From Hymenobacter sp. GOD-10R (GTDB lineage Bacteria > Bacteroidota > Bacteroidia > Cytophagales > Hymenobacteraceae), in the NCBI RefSeq assembly GCF_035609205.1, contig NZ_CP141184.1, positions 6,691,971 through 6,755,970 of the forward strand: a stretch of 64,000 bases of DNA. The letters run 5' to 3'. The notes under the pieces were generated by a model that saw only the letters and a program-made list of their open reading frames with translations, made no database searches and was not told where the DNA came from. Made by a program: the position numbers and the translations under genes. How positions within the stretch are numbered: position 1 is the first letter of the stretch; the number at the start of each line of letters is the position of its first letter. Below, piece after piece: positions 53,532-62,130 of this stretch.

Positions 53532-53729
53532 CTGTCATTAACCATCGGGTTGCTCTTCTCGCAGCGCTCGCAGCAAGCACTACTTAGCCTATACTTCAGG
53601 CGACCTACTAGCGCCTAGCTAGCTCCCAACCTCCTTCCCGTTTTCCACTCTTCCTCTGCCCGCTTTGCTGGCAGCCAACCTCTTCCATGTCTTCACCGGA
53701 GCTGCCTGGCTCTAGCAAAAGCCTTCAGT

Positions 53730-56237
53730 ATGAAATACTTATTTTTACTTCCTGCGTTTATAGGTCTTAGCCAGCCACTGCTAGCCCAAGCTCCTATGCC
53801 GGTAGCAGCCACAGCAAAAACAGCTACTAGCCAAGGTAGCCTCACCGGATCGGTAGAAAATGCCACCACCAAACAGCCAGTGGAATTTGCCACGATTGGC
53901 TTGCTCGACCAAACCTCCGGCAACATGGTGGAAGGTGGCGTGTGCGATGCCAAAGGCGAGTTCTCCTTTGTCAAAGTACCCGCCGGCGAGTACAAGCTGA
54001 CCATCAGCTTTGTCGGCTTCCAACCCCAAACGGTGGAGCACGTGAAAGTAACTGGTGGTAGCTCACAGAAGCTAGCTGTCGTGGCACTAATGCCCACTGC
54101 CCAACAGCTAGGTGAGGTGAAGGTGACCGGCGAGCGAGAGTTGATCGAGAACAAAGCCGACCGCCTCGTGTACAACGCCGAAAAAGACCAGAGTAACACG
54201 GGCGGTACTGCCGCCGATGTGCTCAAGAAAACGCCCATGATCAGCCTCGACTCTGATGGTAACCCCGAGCTACGCGGTTCTACCAGCGTGAAGGTGCTCA
54301 TCAACGGCAAACCCAGCGGTATGCTCGCCAACAACATTGCCGATGCCCTACGCCGCTTACCCGCCGACCAAATCAAGTCGGTGGAAGTAATTACCTCACC
54401 TTCGGCCAAATACGACGCAGAAGGTTCGGGTGGTGTGATTAATATTATCCTGAAAAAGGGTGAATTGTCGGGTACGACGGGCTCGGTTGGTGCCACCGTC
54501 GGCAATATGAATAACAGTCTGAACACCAGCCTCACCCAGCACAAAGGCAAGTTGGCTACGACTACGGAGCTAGGTTTGGCCTCGTACTTCAACCGCTACC
54601 GTAGCGAGATTAGCCGCACCGATGTGCTGGCACCCGGCGAAACCGCCCAGCTCAGCCAGCGCACGGCCACCCGCAACTACAACCAGGGCCTAACTGGCCG
54701 GCTGAATTTCGACTACGATCTGACCAAAAAAGACGTGCTGACCCTAGGTGCCAACACGGAGCTGTTTCGCTACCACGGCACCCGCGGCATGACGTCGGCG
54801 TACACGGCGCCCGGTTTGCCCGACGACTTCTACCGTCGCGACATTGATTGGCCCTATGCCGAAAACCGCTTCCCGAGCCTTGATGTGAATGCCGGCTATA
54901 CCCACACCGGAAAGCGGCCGAAGCAGGAGTTCAGCGTGCTAGGTTTGCTGAGCACGAGCTCAGGCCGGCAGGCGTACTTTCTGGATCAGTTTCGGGGCGA
55001 AGGCATTGATTACCGTGAAACCAACGTAAATACGAGCCGCAACCGCGAGCTTACCTTCCAAGCCGACTACGCTCAGCCCACCGACAGCACGGGCCTGTTG
55101 GAGCTAGGTGCCAAAACCATCCTGCGTCGCGCCGGCAGCGACTACACCGTGCAAGCCGACAGTTTGGAAGGTCGGGGCTTGGCGTTGGTGCCATCCCGCT
55201 CCAACCAATTTGATTATCAGCAGAATGTGTATGCCGGCTATGCTTCTTATGGCTTTAGCCTGCGCAAAGTCTACAGCTTTAAGCTAGGTACTCGCGTGGA
55301 GCACACGAGCGTGCTAGGCGACTTTGCTAACTCTTCCAACAACGTGCGGCAAGACTACACAAACGTGATTCCGAACGTGCTGGTGTCGTATGACTTTGGC
55401 GCCAATAAGGAGCAGAAGCTAAAAGCTAGCTACACGCGCCGCATTCAGCGCCCCGATATTTGGCTGCTTAACCCCTACGTCAACGTGAACAATGGCCGCT
55501 CGGCCCAATCCGGCAACCCCAACCTGCGAGCCGAACTAGCTGATGCTTACGAGCTAGGCTACAGCACCAGTCACAAGAGTAGCACGCTGAACCTATCGGC
55601 TTACTGGCGGCAGACCAATAACGCTATCCAACAGGTGTTTACCCCGGTGCCGACCCGCACCATTTTCCCCGACGACACCACGAACACCAGCGTGCTCTAC
55701 AGCACTTTCCAGAACGTCGCCCGCCGATCTAGCGGTGGCCTAAGCATCACCGGCTCAACCAAGCCCAACCCCAAGTGGACGCTCAACGCAACCATTAACA
55801 CCTTCTATGTTAGCGTAAAAAGCCCGATGCTAGGCTTAGGTAACCAAGGCTTTGCGTACACCGGCAACTTCTCTTCGGCCTGGACTTTCGAGCATGGCTA
55901 CAGCCTTCAGGCCTCCATGTACGTCACCTCACGGCGCATTCTATTACAGGGCGATGTAAGTGGTTTTCAGACGCATACGCTGTCGGTGAAGAAAGAATTC
56001 TTAGATAAGAAAGCTAGCCTCACGCTGAACCTCGAAAATCCGTTCTCTCGCACCATCCTCTTCCGCGCCGATTTTGCCGTACCGAACAGCTATAACCTGC
56101 GCAGTGACCAATACGCCTACAACCGCGCTGTGCGTCTGAGCTTTAATTACCAGTTTGGCTCAACCGAATCAAGTCCATCGCGCCCCCGCAAGAGCATCCG
56201 CAACGACGACCAGAAGAAAGGCGAAGGCGGCAACTAA
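53730..56237 (+). CDS. TonB-dependent receptor-like outer-membrane protein
   Basis: An 835-residue outer-membrane protein starting with ATG at 53730; the signal peptide ends SQPLLAQ. Residues about 35-120 form a carboxypeptidase-regulatory domain (SLTGSVENATTKQPVEFATI, GEYKLTISFVGFQPQTVEHV). The plug has LGEVKVTGERELIENKADRL and GGTAADVLKKTPMISLD, with LINGKPSGMLANNIADALRR. The barrel is of the OMP_b-brl_3 type. Such proteins import complexes using TonB energy; the substrate is unknown. Under the triple-operator promoter and alone. Confidence 0.93.
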   Translation: MKYLFLLPAFIGLSQPLLAQAPMPVAATAKTATSQGSLTGSVENATTKQPVEFATIGLLDQTSGNMVEGGVCDAKGEFSFVKVPAGEYKLTISFVGFQPQTVEHVKVTGGSSQKLAVVALMPTAQQLGEVKVTGERELIENKADRLVYNAEKDQSNTGGTAADVLKKTPMISLDSDGNPELRGSTSVKVLINGKPSGMLANNIADALRRLPADQIKSVEVITSPSAKYDAEGSGGVINIILKKGELSGTTGSVGATVGNMNNSLNTSLTQHKGKLATTTELGLASYFNRYRSEISRTDVLAPGETAQLSQRTATRNYNQGLTGRLNFDYDLTKKDVLTLGANTELFRYHGTRGMTSAYTAPGLPDDFYRRDIDWPYAENRFPSLDVNAGYTHTGKRPKQEFSVLGLLSTSSGRQAYFLDQFRGEGIDYRETNVNTSRNRELTFQADYAQPTDSTGLLELGAKTILRRAGSDYTVQADSLEGRGLALVPSRSNQFDYQQNVYAGYASYGFSLRKVYSFKLGTRVEHTSVLGDFANSSNNVRQDYTNVIPNVLVSYDFGANKEQKLKASYTRRIQRPDIWLLNPYVNVNNGRSAQSGNPNLRAELADAYELGYSTSHKSSTLNLSAYWRQTNNAIQQVFTPVPTRTIFPDDTTNTSVLYSTFQNVARRSSGGLSITGSTKPNPKWTLNATINTFYVSVKSPMLGLGNQGFAYTGNFSSAWTFEHGYSLQASMYVTSRRILLQGDVSGFQTHTLSVKKEFLDKKASLTLNLENPFSRTILFRADFAVPNSYNLRSDQYAYNRAVRLSFNYQFGSTESSPSRPRKSIRNDDQKKGEGGN

Positions 56238-56261
56238 CTTGTAGCTCACCCCACAGAACAA

Positions 56262-56303
56262 CGCCCGCCGGTCCGACGCCCTAGGTGTCCGACCGGTGGG
56301 CGC
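56262..56303. repeat. Intergenic repeat, family C copy
   Basis: Arms CGCCCGCCGGTCCGACGCC and GGTGTCCGACCGGTGGGCG around CTA. It begins 25 bases after the receptor stop and could also act as a terminator-like hairpin, though no T-run follows. Confidence 0.8.
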
Positions 56304-56340
56304 CGCACAACCATTCTCTTTCCTGCGAGTTTTAGGAAGG

Positions 56341-57246
56341 ATGGAAAACGCCCCGATTCCAACCTTTCGGTTTGACAACTACCCGCAGGCTGAGGAACCT
56401 AGCCCTCAACCAATGCCCACCGAAACACTGGAGCAGTTGGTGGTGTACCGGCGGGAAGATAAGTTTGCCACCTGCCGCCAGCACATAGAAGTACACCGAC
56501 GGCAGTTCTACAAGCTTTCGATGGTGGAGCAGGGGGGCGGCACCTTTTACTTGAATGATGAGGAAGTAACGGTAACACCGTACTCAGTGCTGCTCGTGAA
56601 ACCCGGTACCGCCTTGAGCTGGCACCTGCACGATGGCCCGCAAACCGGGCTTTATGCCTTTTTCTCCGCTGATTTTTATAATGCAGGGCTGCTGCCGGGC
56701 TACCAGCTACATGCGGTGCTCTCCGGCGCGGCCCCATACGTGTACCATGCCTGCACGGAGGCCGAGTACGCCACCTTGCGCCAAAGTGGGGAGCAACTCT
56801 TCGCCCAACAACAGCAAACCGAGAAAGCTCGTCACCACCTGCGCCTGCTACTTACCGACTTGCGAGAATGGGATGAGCCAACTCTCTCGCTATCGGGTAC
56901 TTCTGGGCAGTTGGCACTGGTGCAGCAGTTTCAACAGCTAATAGAAGCACGTCTCACAGCTGGAGAACCAGCCGCCACCCTAGAGTTCTACGCCGATGCT
57001 TTGTGCGTGACAATCAAGCATCTGAGCGCTTTGTGTCGTCAAGCAACGGGACAAAGTGCAGCTAGTTTGCTAAAGGAGAAGGTGATGACAGAAGCCAAAG
57101 TGCTGCTCACGGGCACGCACTTGCCGGTAAGCGAGCTGAGCTATCGGCTAGGGTTCTACGATGTTGCGCACTTTTCGCGCTGGTTTAAGCAGGCCGTTGG
57201 GCAAGCGCCTTCGGCGTACCGCACCCAGTTCGCGACGTACAAATAG
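56341..57246 (+). CDS. AraC-family transcriptional regulator
   Basis: A 301-residue regulator. ATG at 56341 (MENAPIPTF) is chosen; the GTG at 56296 lies inside the family C repeat and is unlikely. The N-terminal cupin-like sensor contains YKLSMVEQGGGTFYLNDEEV. The C-terminal double helix-turn-helix reads EFYADALCVTIKHLSALCRQ and VSELSYRLGFYDVAHFSRWF. It precedes a PRISE-type reductase and an EthD-like gene on the same strand and may control them. Confidence 0.93.
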   Translation: MENAPIPTFRFDNYPQAEEPSPQPMPTETLEQLVVYRREDKFATCRQHIEVHRRQFYKLSMVEQGGGTFYLNDEEVTVTPYSVLLVKPGTALSWHLHDGPQTGLYAFFSADFYNAGLLPGYQLHAVLSGAAPYVYHACTEAEYATLRQSGEQLFAQQQQTEKARHHLRLLLTDLREWDEPTLSLSGTSGQLALVQQFQQLIEARLTAGEPAATLEFYADALCVTIKHLSALCRQATGQSAASLLKEKVMTEAKVLLTGTHLPVSELSYRLGFYDVAHFSRWFKQAVGQAPSAYRTQFATYK

Positions 57247-57424
57247 TTCGGCACTTCGTGCAAAGAGGAGGAAGAGCGAGGGCCTAGCTTTGCTGAGCGC
57301 CTTGAGAAGGCGAGTCGACGCAAAACGCGGTGGCTTGCTGGACTAGCGAAGCAAGCCTGCCGTATAAAAGAACGGCACTGTTGGCTACTTGCGATAAGGC
57401 GCCTTTCTTAAACTCCTCTGCATC

Positions 57425-58492
57425 ATGGATAAAATTGCTTTGATTGTTGGTGCTAGCGGTATCGTCGGCAGCAACCTCGCTAACGAACTGCTCACCACCG
57501 GCTGGGCTGTTTATGGCCTCGCGCGCCGCCCAAGAACCGACGTACCCGGCCTGCACCCCGTCGCCGCCGACTTGCTCGACCCCGCCGGTCTCGAAACTGC
57601 CCTGGCCGACGTCAACCCCACGCACGTTTTCATCACGACCTGGATGCGGCAAGAAAACGAGGTGGAAAACATTCGGGTGAATAGTGCGTTGGTTCGCAAC
57701 GTTTTAACTGCGCTTTCGCCCAAGCACACCGTGCAGCACGTGGCGTTAGTCACTGGCCTAAAACACTACCTAGGGCCATTCGAAGCCTACGCCAAAGGAG
57801 GCACGTTGCCACCGACGCCATTCCGGGAAGAGCTACCGCGCCTCGACATTGATAACTTCTACTACGCTCAGGAAGATGAGGTGTACATCGCCGCGGAGCG
57901 CGACGGTTTCACCTGGAGCATCCACCGCCCGCACACCATCATCGGCAAGGCCGTGGGCAACATGATGAACATGGGCACCACGCTGGCCGTGTACGCTAGC
58001 ATCTGCAAAGAAACCGGTCGCCCCTTCCAGTGGCCTGGCTCCGAAGCGCAGTGGAATGGCCTATCGGACGTGACCGATGCGCGCATCATTGCCAAGCAGC
58101 TAGCTTGGGCGGCTACTACCGAAGCGGCTCACAACCAAGCCTTCAACATCGTTAACGGGGACTACTTTCGCTGGAGCTGGCTATGGGGTCGCCTCGCTGC
58201 TTGGTTCGGCGTAGAAGCCCGCGGCTTCGATGGTACAATTCACCCATTGGAAGAGGAAATTGCCGGCGATGCTGAGCTGTGGCGCAACATCGCCGCCCGC
58301 CACCAACTCGCCGAGCCTGACCTAAACAAGCTAGCCTCTGCTTGGCACACCGACCTCGACCTAGGTCGCCCACTCGAGGTAATGACGGATATGTCGAAAA
58401 GCCGGAAGCTAGGTTTCCTAGAATATCAGCCTACGGAGGACTCTTTCTTCGACTTGTTCGCGCAGCTACGCACTGATCGATTGATTCCATAG
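57425..58492 (+). CDS. NAD(P)-dependent reductase of the PRISE/SDR type
   Basis: A 355-residue short-chain dehydrogenase-like enzyme. ATG at 57425 starts MDKIALIVGASGIVGSN, with the dinucleotide-binding GASGIVG. NFYYAQEDEVYIAAERDGF and TWSIHRPHTIIGKAVGNMMN follow, as in progesterone-5-beta-reductase/iridoid synthase-like (PRISE) enzymes. These reduce enones. The substrate here is unknown. An AraC regulator is upstream and an EthD-like gene downstream, suggesting a small catabolic unit. Confidence 0.9.
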   Translation: MDKIALIVGASGIVGSNLANELLTTGWAVYGLARRPRTDVPGLHPVAADLLDPAGLETALADVNPTHVFITTWMRQENEVENIRVNSALVRNVLTALSPKHTVQHVALVTGLKHYLGPFEAYAKGGTLPPTPFREELPRLDIDNFYYAQEDEVYIAAERDGFTWSIHRPHTIIGKAVGNMMNMGTTLAVYASICKETGRPFQWPGSEAQWNGLSDVTDARIIAKQLAWAATTEAAHNQAFNIVNGDYFRWSWLWGRLAAWFGVEARGFDGTIHPLEEEIAGDAELWRNIAARHQLAEPDLNKLASAWHTDLDLGRPLEVMTDMSKSRKLGFLEYQPTEDSFFDLFAQLRTDRLIP

Positions 58493-58497
58493 CCATC

Positions 58498-58564
58498 TGT
58501 AGCGCGGACTTTGTAGTCCGCGCCAAAGCTAGGTTCCAGCGCGGACTGCAAAGTCCGCGCTATA
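58498..58564. repeat. Short hairpin repeat related to family A
   Basis: Arms starting TGTAGCGCGGACTTTG and ending GTCCGCGCTATA, with 24 of 26 outer bases pairing. It shares the TGTAGCGCG opening with the copies at 18155 and 19331 but has a different inner palindrome (GCGGACT..AGTCCGC). Confidence 0.75.
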
Positions 58565-58592
58565 TGCTTTACCACTTCTATACAAGCTACTT

Positions 58593-59600
58593 ATGTCTGA
58601 CGCCGCCAAAGATCCGCAAGCCGACAACCGCCACCGGCCGCCGTACCGCACCACGTACCAGACCACGACCGAGCCGCTCATCGTCACGCCGACTTTTCTG
58701 ACGCGGGCCGATGCAACGCCCCGCACCGTACGGCCGCAGGACGAAGGCGCTACCCGCAGCAAGCATGGCGATTCGCTCGACAATCCCGATGCTGAGCCCG
58801 CCGAAATAGCCCTGGAAGCCGACCCCAACCTAGGCTATGAGCACTGGGATGAATATTGGCGGAAGGTGCACGGACCCAAGTTTGCCTACGAAGAGCCCGG
58901 CAGCACCTCGGAGCCCGTGTTGCGCTACGACCAAATTCACCGCGTTGCAGGCGGCCCGTCGTCTTACTTCCGTCCGCCTTACCACGTCATGGTGACCGAC
59001 GACCAGAAGCTAGTGGCTGACCCGTACGCACGGGTTCCCGAGTACCAACGCCCGCGTTGGGACGGTTTCGCCTACATTGCTTACGCTTCGGAAGCCGATA
59101 TCAACCGGGTGCTGAAGCAGCCTCAATACGACAAGCGCGTAGTGGCCGACGAGCAAACGGCCTTTCGCATGGTTACGCGCTCTATCACCCGCGAATACAT
59201 TCTGCTGCCGAGCCCCACGCACCGCGACCCTATCAGCTTGGTCAAAATTCACTACCGCAAGCCGGAGCTCACGCGTGAGGCATTCCAGGAACGCTTGCTC
59301 AACCAGCACGCGGAAGTAATACTAGCGCAAGCAGCTACGCACACCTACGTGCGGCGCTATGCCCAACTGCACAACATCGGCTCGACCCAATACGACCCTG
59401 AAGGCAGCCTAATGGATGCTATTTCGGTGCTGTCGTTCGCCAGCATGAACGACGTAGAGGACTTCCTCGTGTCAGATGGATACCAGGCTATTGAAGCCGA
59501 TGAGGCGTCGTTCACAGACCTAGCACGGTCAGAGTTCTGGACGGGCATCACTTATAATGTAATCAACCGATTGCTACCAGAGCTAGCTACTAAGCGTTGA
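58593..59600 (+). CDS. EthD-like domain protein
   Basis: A 335-residue protein starting with ATG at 58593. Two ferredoxin-like segments are visible, with GYEHWDEYWRKVHGPKF being the typical EthD opening (W..xHGP) and later WDGFAYIAYASEADINRVLK. EthD proteins are dimeric alpha-beta barrels sometimes linked to degradation of ethers or aromatic compounds. The N-terminal 75 residues are polar and disordered-looking. Assignment rests on the HGP motif and general layout. It is 100 bases downstream of the PRISE-type reductase, across a repeat. Confidence 0.72.
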   Translation: MSDAAKDPQADNRHRPPYRTTYQTTTEPLIVTPTFLTRADATPRTVRPQDEGATRSKHGDSLDNPDAEPAEIALEADPNLGYEHWDEYWRKVHGPKFAYEEPGSTSEPVLRYDQIHRVAGGPSSYFRPPYHVMVTDDQKLVADPYARVPEYQRPRWDGFAYIAYASEADINRVLKQPQYDKRVVADEQTAFRMVTRSITREYILLPSPTHRDPISLVKIHYRKPELTREAFQERLLNQHAEVILAQAATHTYVRRYAQLHNIGSTQYDPEGSLMDAISVLSFASMNDVEDFLVSDGYQAIEADEASFTDLARSEFWTGITYNVINRLLPELATKR

Positions 59601-59608
59601 GTACAAAG

Positions 59609-59643
59609 GTACCGACCGCCTAGGGCGTCGGACCGGCGGGCGC
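59609..59643. repeat. Intergenic repeat, family C copy
   Basis: Contains CCGACCGCC-TAG-GGCGTCGG and then GACCGGCGGGCG, the reverse of the copy at 56262. It lies just after the EthD-like stop. Confidence 0.75.
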
Positions 59644-59754
59644 GAGTTGTTCGAGAATGCGCGAAACGTAACTTTCTCATCTACACCTCCACAATTATTT
59701 TTTGCTTTTCCAAAAAGCTTTTCTCACTTTTAGCCCATCAAGCATTGCAATTCC

Positions 59755-59814
59755 ATGCCTACCCAATCGGCCCGCTTCTTTTTTAGCTACTTTTTTTACT
59801 ACGCGAAAGCATAG
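59755..59814 (+). CDS. Aromatic leader peptide 1 (attenuator control ORF)
   Basis: A 19-residue ORF, ATG to TAG, with the aromatic run FFFSYFFYY: eight Phe/Tyr codons in nine. It lies 94 bases upstream of a second Phe/Tyr-rich ORF and 248 bases upstream of pheA's ATG. Directly after it come an antiterminator and a terminator with mutually exclusive pairing. A chance ORF of this composition in this position is very improbable. The peptide should stall ribosomes when Phe- or Tyr-tRNA is scarce. Confidence 0.88.
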   Translation: MPTQSARFFFSYFFYYAKA

Positions 59815-59818
59815 GAAC

Positions 59819-59886
59819 GGGGCCTTTTTGTAGCATAGTCATACAGAATACGAAAAGCGCCTCCTGCTCCAGGAAGCGCTTTTTTG
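59819..59886 (+). promoter_or_regulatory. Attenuator 1: antiterminator/terminator pair
   Basis: The terminator stem is 59856-59880 (AGCGCCTCCTG...CAGGAAGCGCT) followed by TTTTT. The 5' partner GGGGCCTTTTTG (59819-59830) pairs with CGAAAAGCGCCTC (59851-59863), the terminator's own left arm, through about 11 pairs. The two structures exclude each other. The partner begins five bases after the leader stop codon, so a ribosome that reaches the stop would cover it. Confidence 0.83.
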
Positions 59887-59908
59887 TTATCAGAAAACAG
59901 TACCCAGA

Positions 59909-59989
59909 ATGAAATTCCTAGCTTCTTTTTACTACGGCTTTTACTTCTTCTTTTACCGGAAGAAGCGGGCCCTCCTTTGTAACTCCTGA
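59909..59989 (+). CDS. Aromatic leader peptide 2 (attenuator control ORF)
   Basis: A 26-residue ORF, ATG to TGA, with the run FYYGFYFFFY (nine aromatic codons in ten), then basic residues RKKR and a hydrophobic tail. Its 3' half contains the antiterminator strand. It lies 73 bases upstream of the pheA ATG. The composition, position and following hairpin are those of a classical leader peptide. Confidence 0.9.
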   Translation: MKFLASFYYGFYFFFYRKKRALLCNS

Positions 59990-60038
59990 GCTAGGAAACA
60001 CAAACGAAAAGGGCCCCGCACCGCGGAAGCCCTTTTTT
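59965..60038 (+). promoter_or_regulatory. Attenuator 2: antiterminator/terminator pair
   Basis: Terminator: AGGGC...GCCCT stem with inner CCGC/GCGG (60010-60033), followed by TTTTTT to 60038. Competing strand: GCGGGCCCT at 59965-59973, inside leader 2 beyond its Phe/Tyr codons, pairs with AGGGCCCCGC (60010-60019), the terminator's left arm, with one bulge. A ribosome stalled on the aromatic run leaves this strand free and opens the operon; a ribosome that reads through covers it. Confidence 0.85.
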
Positions 60039-60061
60039 ATTGCTTATCACTTTCAACCGTC

Positions 60062-60892
60062 ATGAGTCCCAAAATTGCCATCCAAGGTTTCGAAGGAAGC
60101 TTCCACCAAATAGCCGCCCGTCATTATTTCGGCACCGACATCGCCTTTTCAACGTGCGCCACGTTTGCGGAAGTGGTGCGGCAGGTGACCAGCGAGGAAG
60201 TGGACTGCGGCCTGATGGCAATTGAGAACTCCATCGCAGGCAGCATTTTACCGAACTATAACCTGCTGCAACAAGTCAACTTGCGCGTGACCGGCGAGGT
60301 GTACCTGCGCATCCGTCAGCACCTGCTGATGCTGCCGGGCCAGTCGCTCACCGATATCCGCGAAGTACATTCACACCCGATGGCGCTGCTCCAATGCCGG
60401 GCTTTCCTACGTGAGCACCTCGATTGGCGCTTGGTAGAAACCGAGGATACAGCCCTAAGTGCCAAGAATATTCGTGAACAGCACCTGACGGGTACCGCCG
60501 CTGTGGCCGGTAGTCTAGCTGCCGAACTGTTCGATATGAACATTGTGGCCGAAGACATTCACTCCGACGACCAGAACTACACGCGTTTCCTGGTGGTGGA
60601 GCGGGCCGAAAAAGCCAAGCCAGTGGGCAACGCCAACAAAGCTTCCCTGTACTTCCACACTGACCATCAGCAGGGTAGCCTAGCCAAAGTGCTGGTACGC
60701 ATCGCCGACCGCGGCATCAATCTCTCCAAGCTTCAGTCGTATCCGCGGCCTGGCTACACGTGGCAGTATTATTTCCACGCCGACCTGGAGTTCGACGCGG
60801 CCCAGCAGCTCGAACAGGTACTCGAAGACATAGCACCCGTGACCGACAGCGTGCGCGTGCTAGGGGTATACCGCAAAGGAGAGACTTACTAA
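60062..60892 (+). CDS. pheA: Prephenate dehydratase
   Basis: A 276-residue enzyme converting prephenate to phenylpyruvate for Phe synthesis. ATG at 60062. The dehydratase domain has AIQGFEGSFHQIAARHYFG, CGLMAIENSIAGSILPNYNL and the active-site DDQNYTRFLVVE. The C-terminal ACT domain (about residues 195-270; DHQQGSLAKVLVRIADRGIN, LSKLQSYPRPGYTWQYYF) binds Phe for feedback inhibition. Stand-alone form, without a chorismate mutase N-terminus; that activity is carried by the aroF product. First gene of the aromatic operon, behind two attenuators. Confidence 0.97.
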   Translation: MSPKIAIQGFEGSFHQIAARHYFGTDIAFSTCATFAEVVRQVTSEEVDCGLMAIENSIAGSILPNYNLLQQVNLRVTGEVYLRIRQHLLMLPGQSLTDIREVHSHPMALLQCRAFLREHLDWRLVETEDTALSAKNIREQHLTGTAAVAGSLAAELFDMNIVAEDIHSDDQNYTRFLVVERAEKAKPVGNANKASLYFHTDHQQGSLAKVLVRIADRGINLSKLQSYPRPGYTWQYYFHADLEFDAAQQLEQVLEDIAPVTDSVRVLGVYRKGETY

Positions 60893-60939
60893 GGATCAAG
60901 CGTTTGGCCCTAGGCTACCAACAGCACAGATAAACGAAG

Positions 60940-62127
60940 ATGACCATGCAGATCAGCACCGCCCAGCGACTGGCGCACACCGGCGAATACTACTTCTCCC
61001 AGAAGCTCCGCGAAATCGAAGGGTTGAACAAAGCCGGCGCCGACATCATCAACCTAGGTATCGGCAGCCCCGACATGCCGCCGCACCCCAGCGTGATTAA
61101 GGCGCTGACGGAGTCGGCTGAGCTGCCGAACACGCACGCCTACCAAGGCTATAAAGGCGTGCCCGCCCTGCGTGAAGCCATAGCTGGCTGGTATGAGCGT
61201 AGTTATGGCGTGACGTTAAACCCCGATACGGAAGTGCTGCCGCTGCTAGGGTCGAAGGAAGGCATTATGCACATCTGCATGACCTTCCTGCAAGAAGGCG
61301 ACGAGGTACTGATTCCGAACCCCGGCTATCCAACGTATCGTGCTGCCGCTCAGCTTAGTGGCGCCACTATCGTGGACTATGACCTCACGGCCGAACGCGG
61401 CTGGCTTCCCGATCTGAAGGACCTAGCCCAGCGCGACCTAAGCCGCGTGAAGCTGATGCTGGTGAATTACCCGCACATGCCCACCGGTGCCCAAGCCACG
61501 CCGGAGTTCTTCGCTGAGCTGGTAGCCTTTGCCAAAACGCAGAACATTCTGCTGGTGCACGACAACCCATATAGCTTCATTCTCAACGATAATCCCACCA
61601 GCCTACTCGCTACACCCGGCGCCAAGGACGTGGTGTTGGAGCTGAACTCCCTGAGCAAATCGCACAACATGGCCGGCTGGCGCGTAGGCATGCTGGTAGG
61701 TCGCGGTGATCTGCTGCAAGACGTGCTGCGCTTCAAGAGCAACATGGATTCGGGTATGTTCTTGCCGGTGCAGCGGGCTGCCGTAGCCGCCCTTCAGCTA
61801 GGTGCTGATTGGTACGAGGAGCTGAACCAACACTACCGCGCCCGTCGCGAGCTAGTGTATGAGCTGCTCACCACCATCGGCTGCACCTTCGACCGTCAGC
61901 AAACGGGTATGTTCGTGTGGGCCTCTATTCCAAAAAGTTATGCTGATGGTTACGCCGTGAGCGACAAGTTCTTGCATGACGCTCGCGTGTTCATCACGCC
62001 TGGCGGCATCTTCGGCAGCAATGGCAACGCCTTCGTGCGAATCAGCCTCTGCCAACCCGAAAAAGTGTTTCGCGCTGCTCTGGAGCGCATTGTGAAAGCC
62101 TTGCAACCTAGCTCCGCTAGCGTTTAG
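60940..62127 (+). CDS. PLP-dependent aminotransferase (aromatic operon)
   Basis: A 395-residue fold type I aminotransferase. ATG at 60940. It has NLGIGSPDMPPHPSVIKAL near the start, LLGSKEGIMHICMTFL, VNYPHMPTGAQ and the PLP-lysine segment SLSKSHNMAGWRVGM (Lys near residue 240). It resembles the LL-diaminopimelate/aspartate group in sequence. Set between pheA and tyrA it most likely transaminates phenylpyruvate and hydroxyphenylpyruvate (or prephenate) with glutamate or aspartate. The tyrA start lies three bases after its stop. Confidence 0.93.
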   Translation: MTMQISTAQRLAHTGEYYFSQKLREIEGLNKAGADIINLGIGSPDMPPHPSVIKALTESAELPNTHAYQGYKGVPALREAIAGWYERSYGVTLNPDTEVLPLLGSKEGIMHICMTFLQEGDEVLIPNPGYPTYRAAAQLSGATIVDYDLTAERGWLPDLKDLAQRDLSRVKLMLVNYPHMPTGAQATPEFFAELVAFAKTQNILLVHDNPYSFILNDNPTSLLATPGAKDVVLELNSLSKSHNMAGWRVGMLVGRGDLLQDVLRFKSNMDSGMFLPVQRAAVAALQLGADWYEELNQHYRARRELVYELLTTIGCTFDRQQTGMFVWASIPKSYADGYAVSDKFLHDARVFITPGGIFGSNGNAFVRISLCQPEKVFRAALERIVKALQPSSASV

Positions 62128-62130
62128 AAA

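Noticed and set aside
53693..54592. 299-residue minus-strand ORF opposite the TonB-dependent receptor
   Set aside because: Antisense shadow of the receptor's plug-encoding region; the plus-strand frame has clear family motifs.
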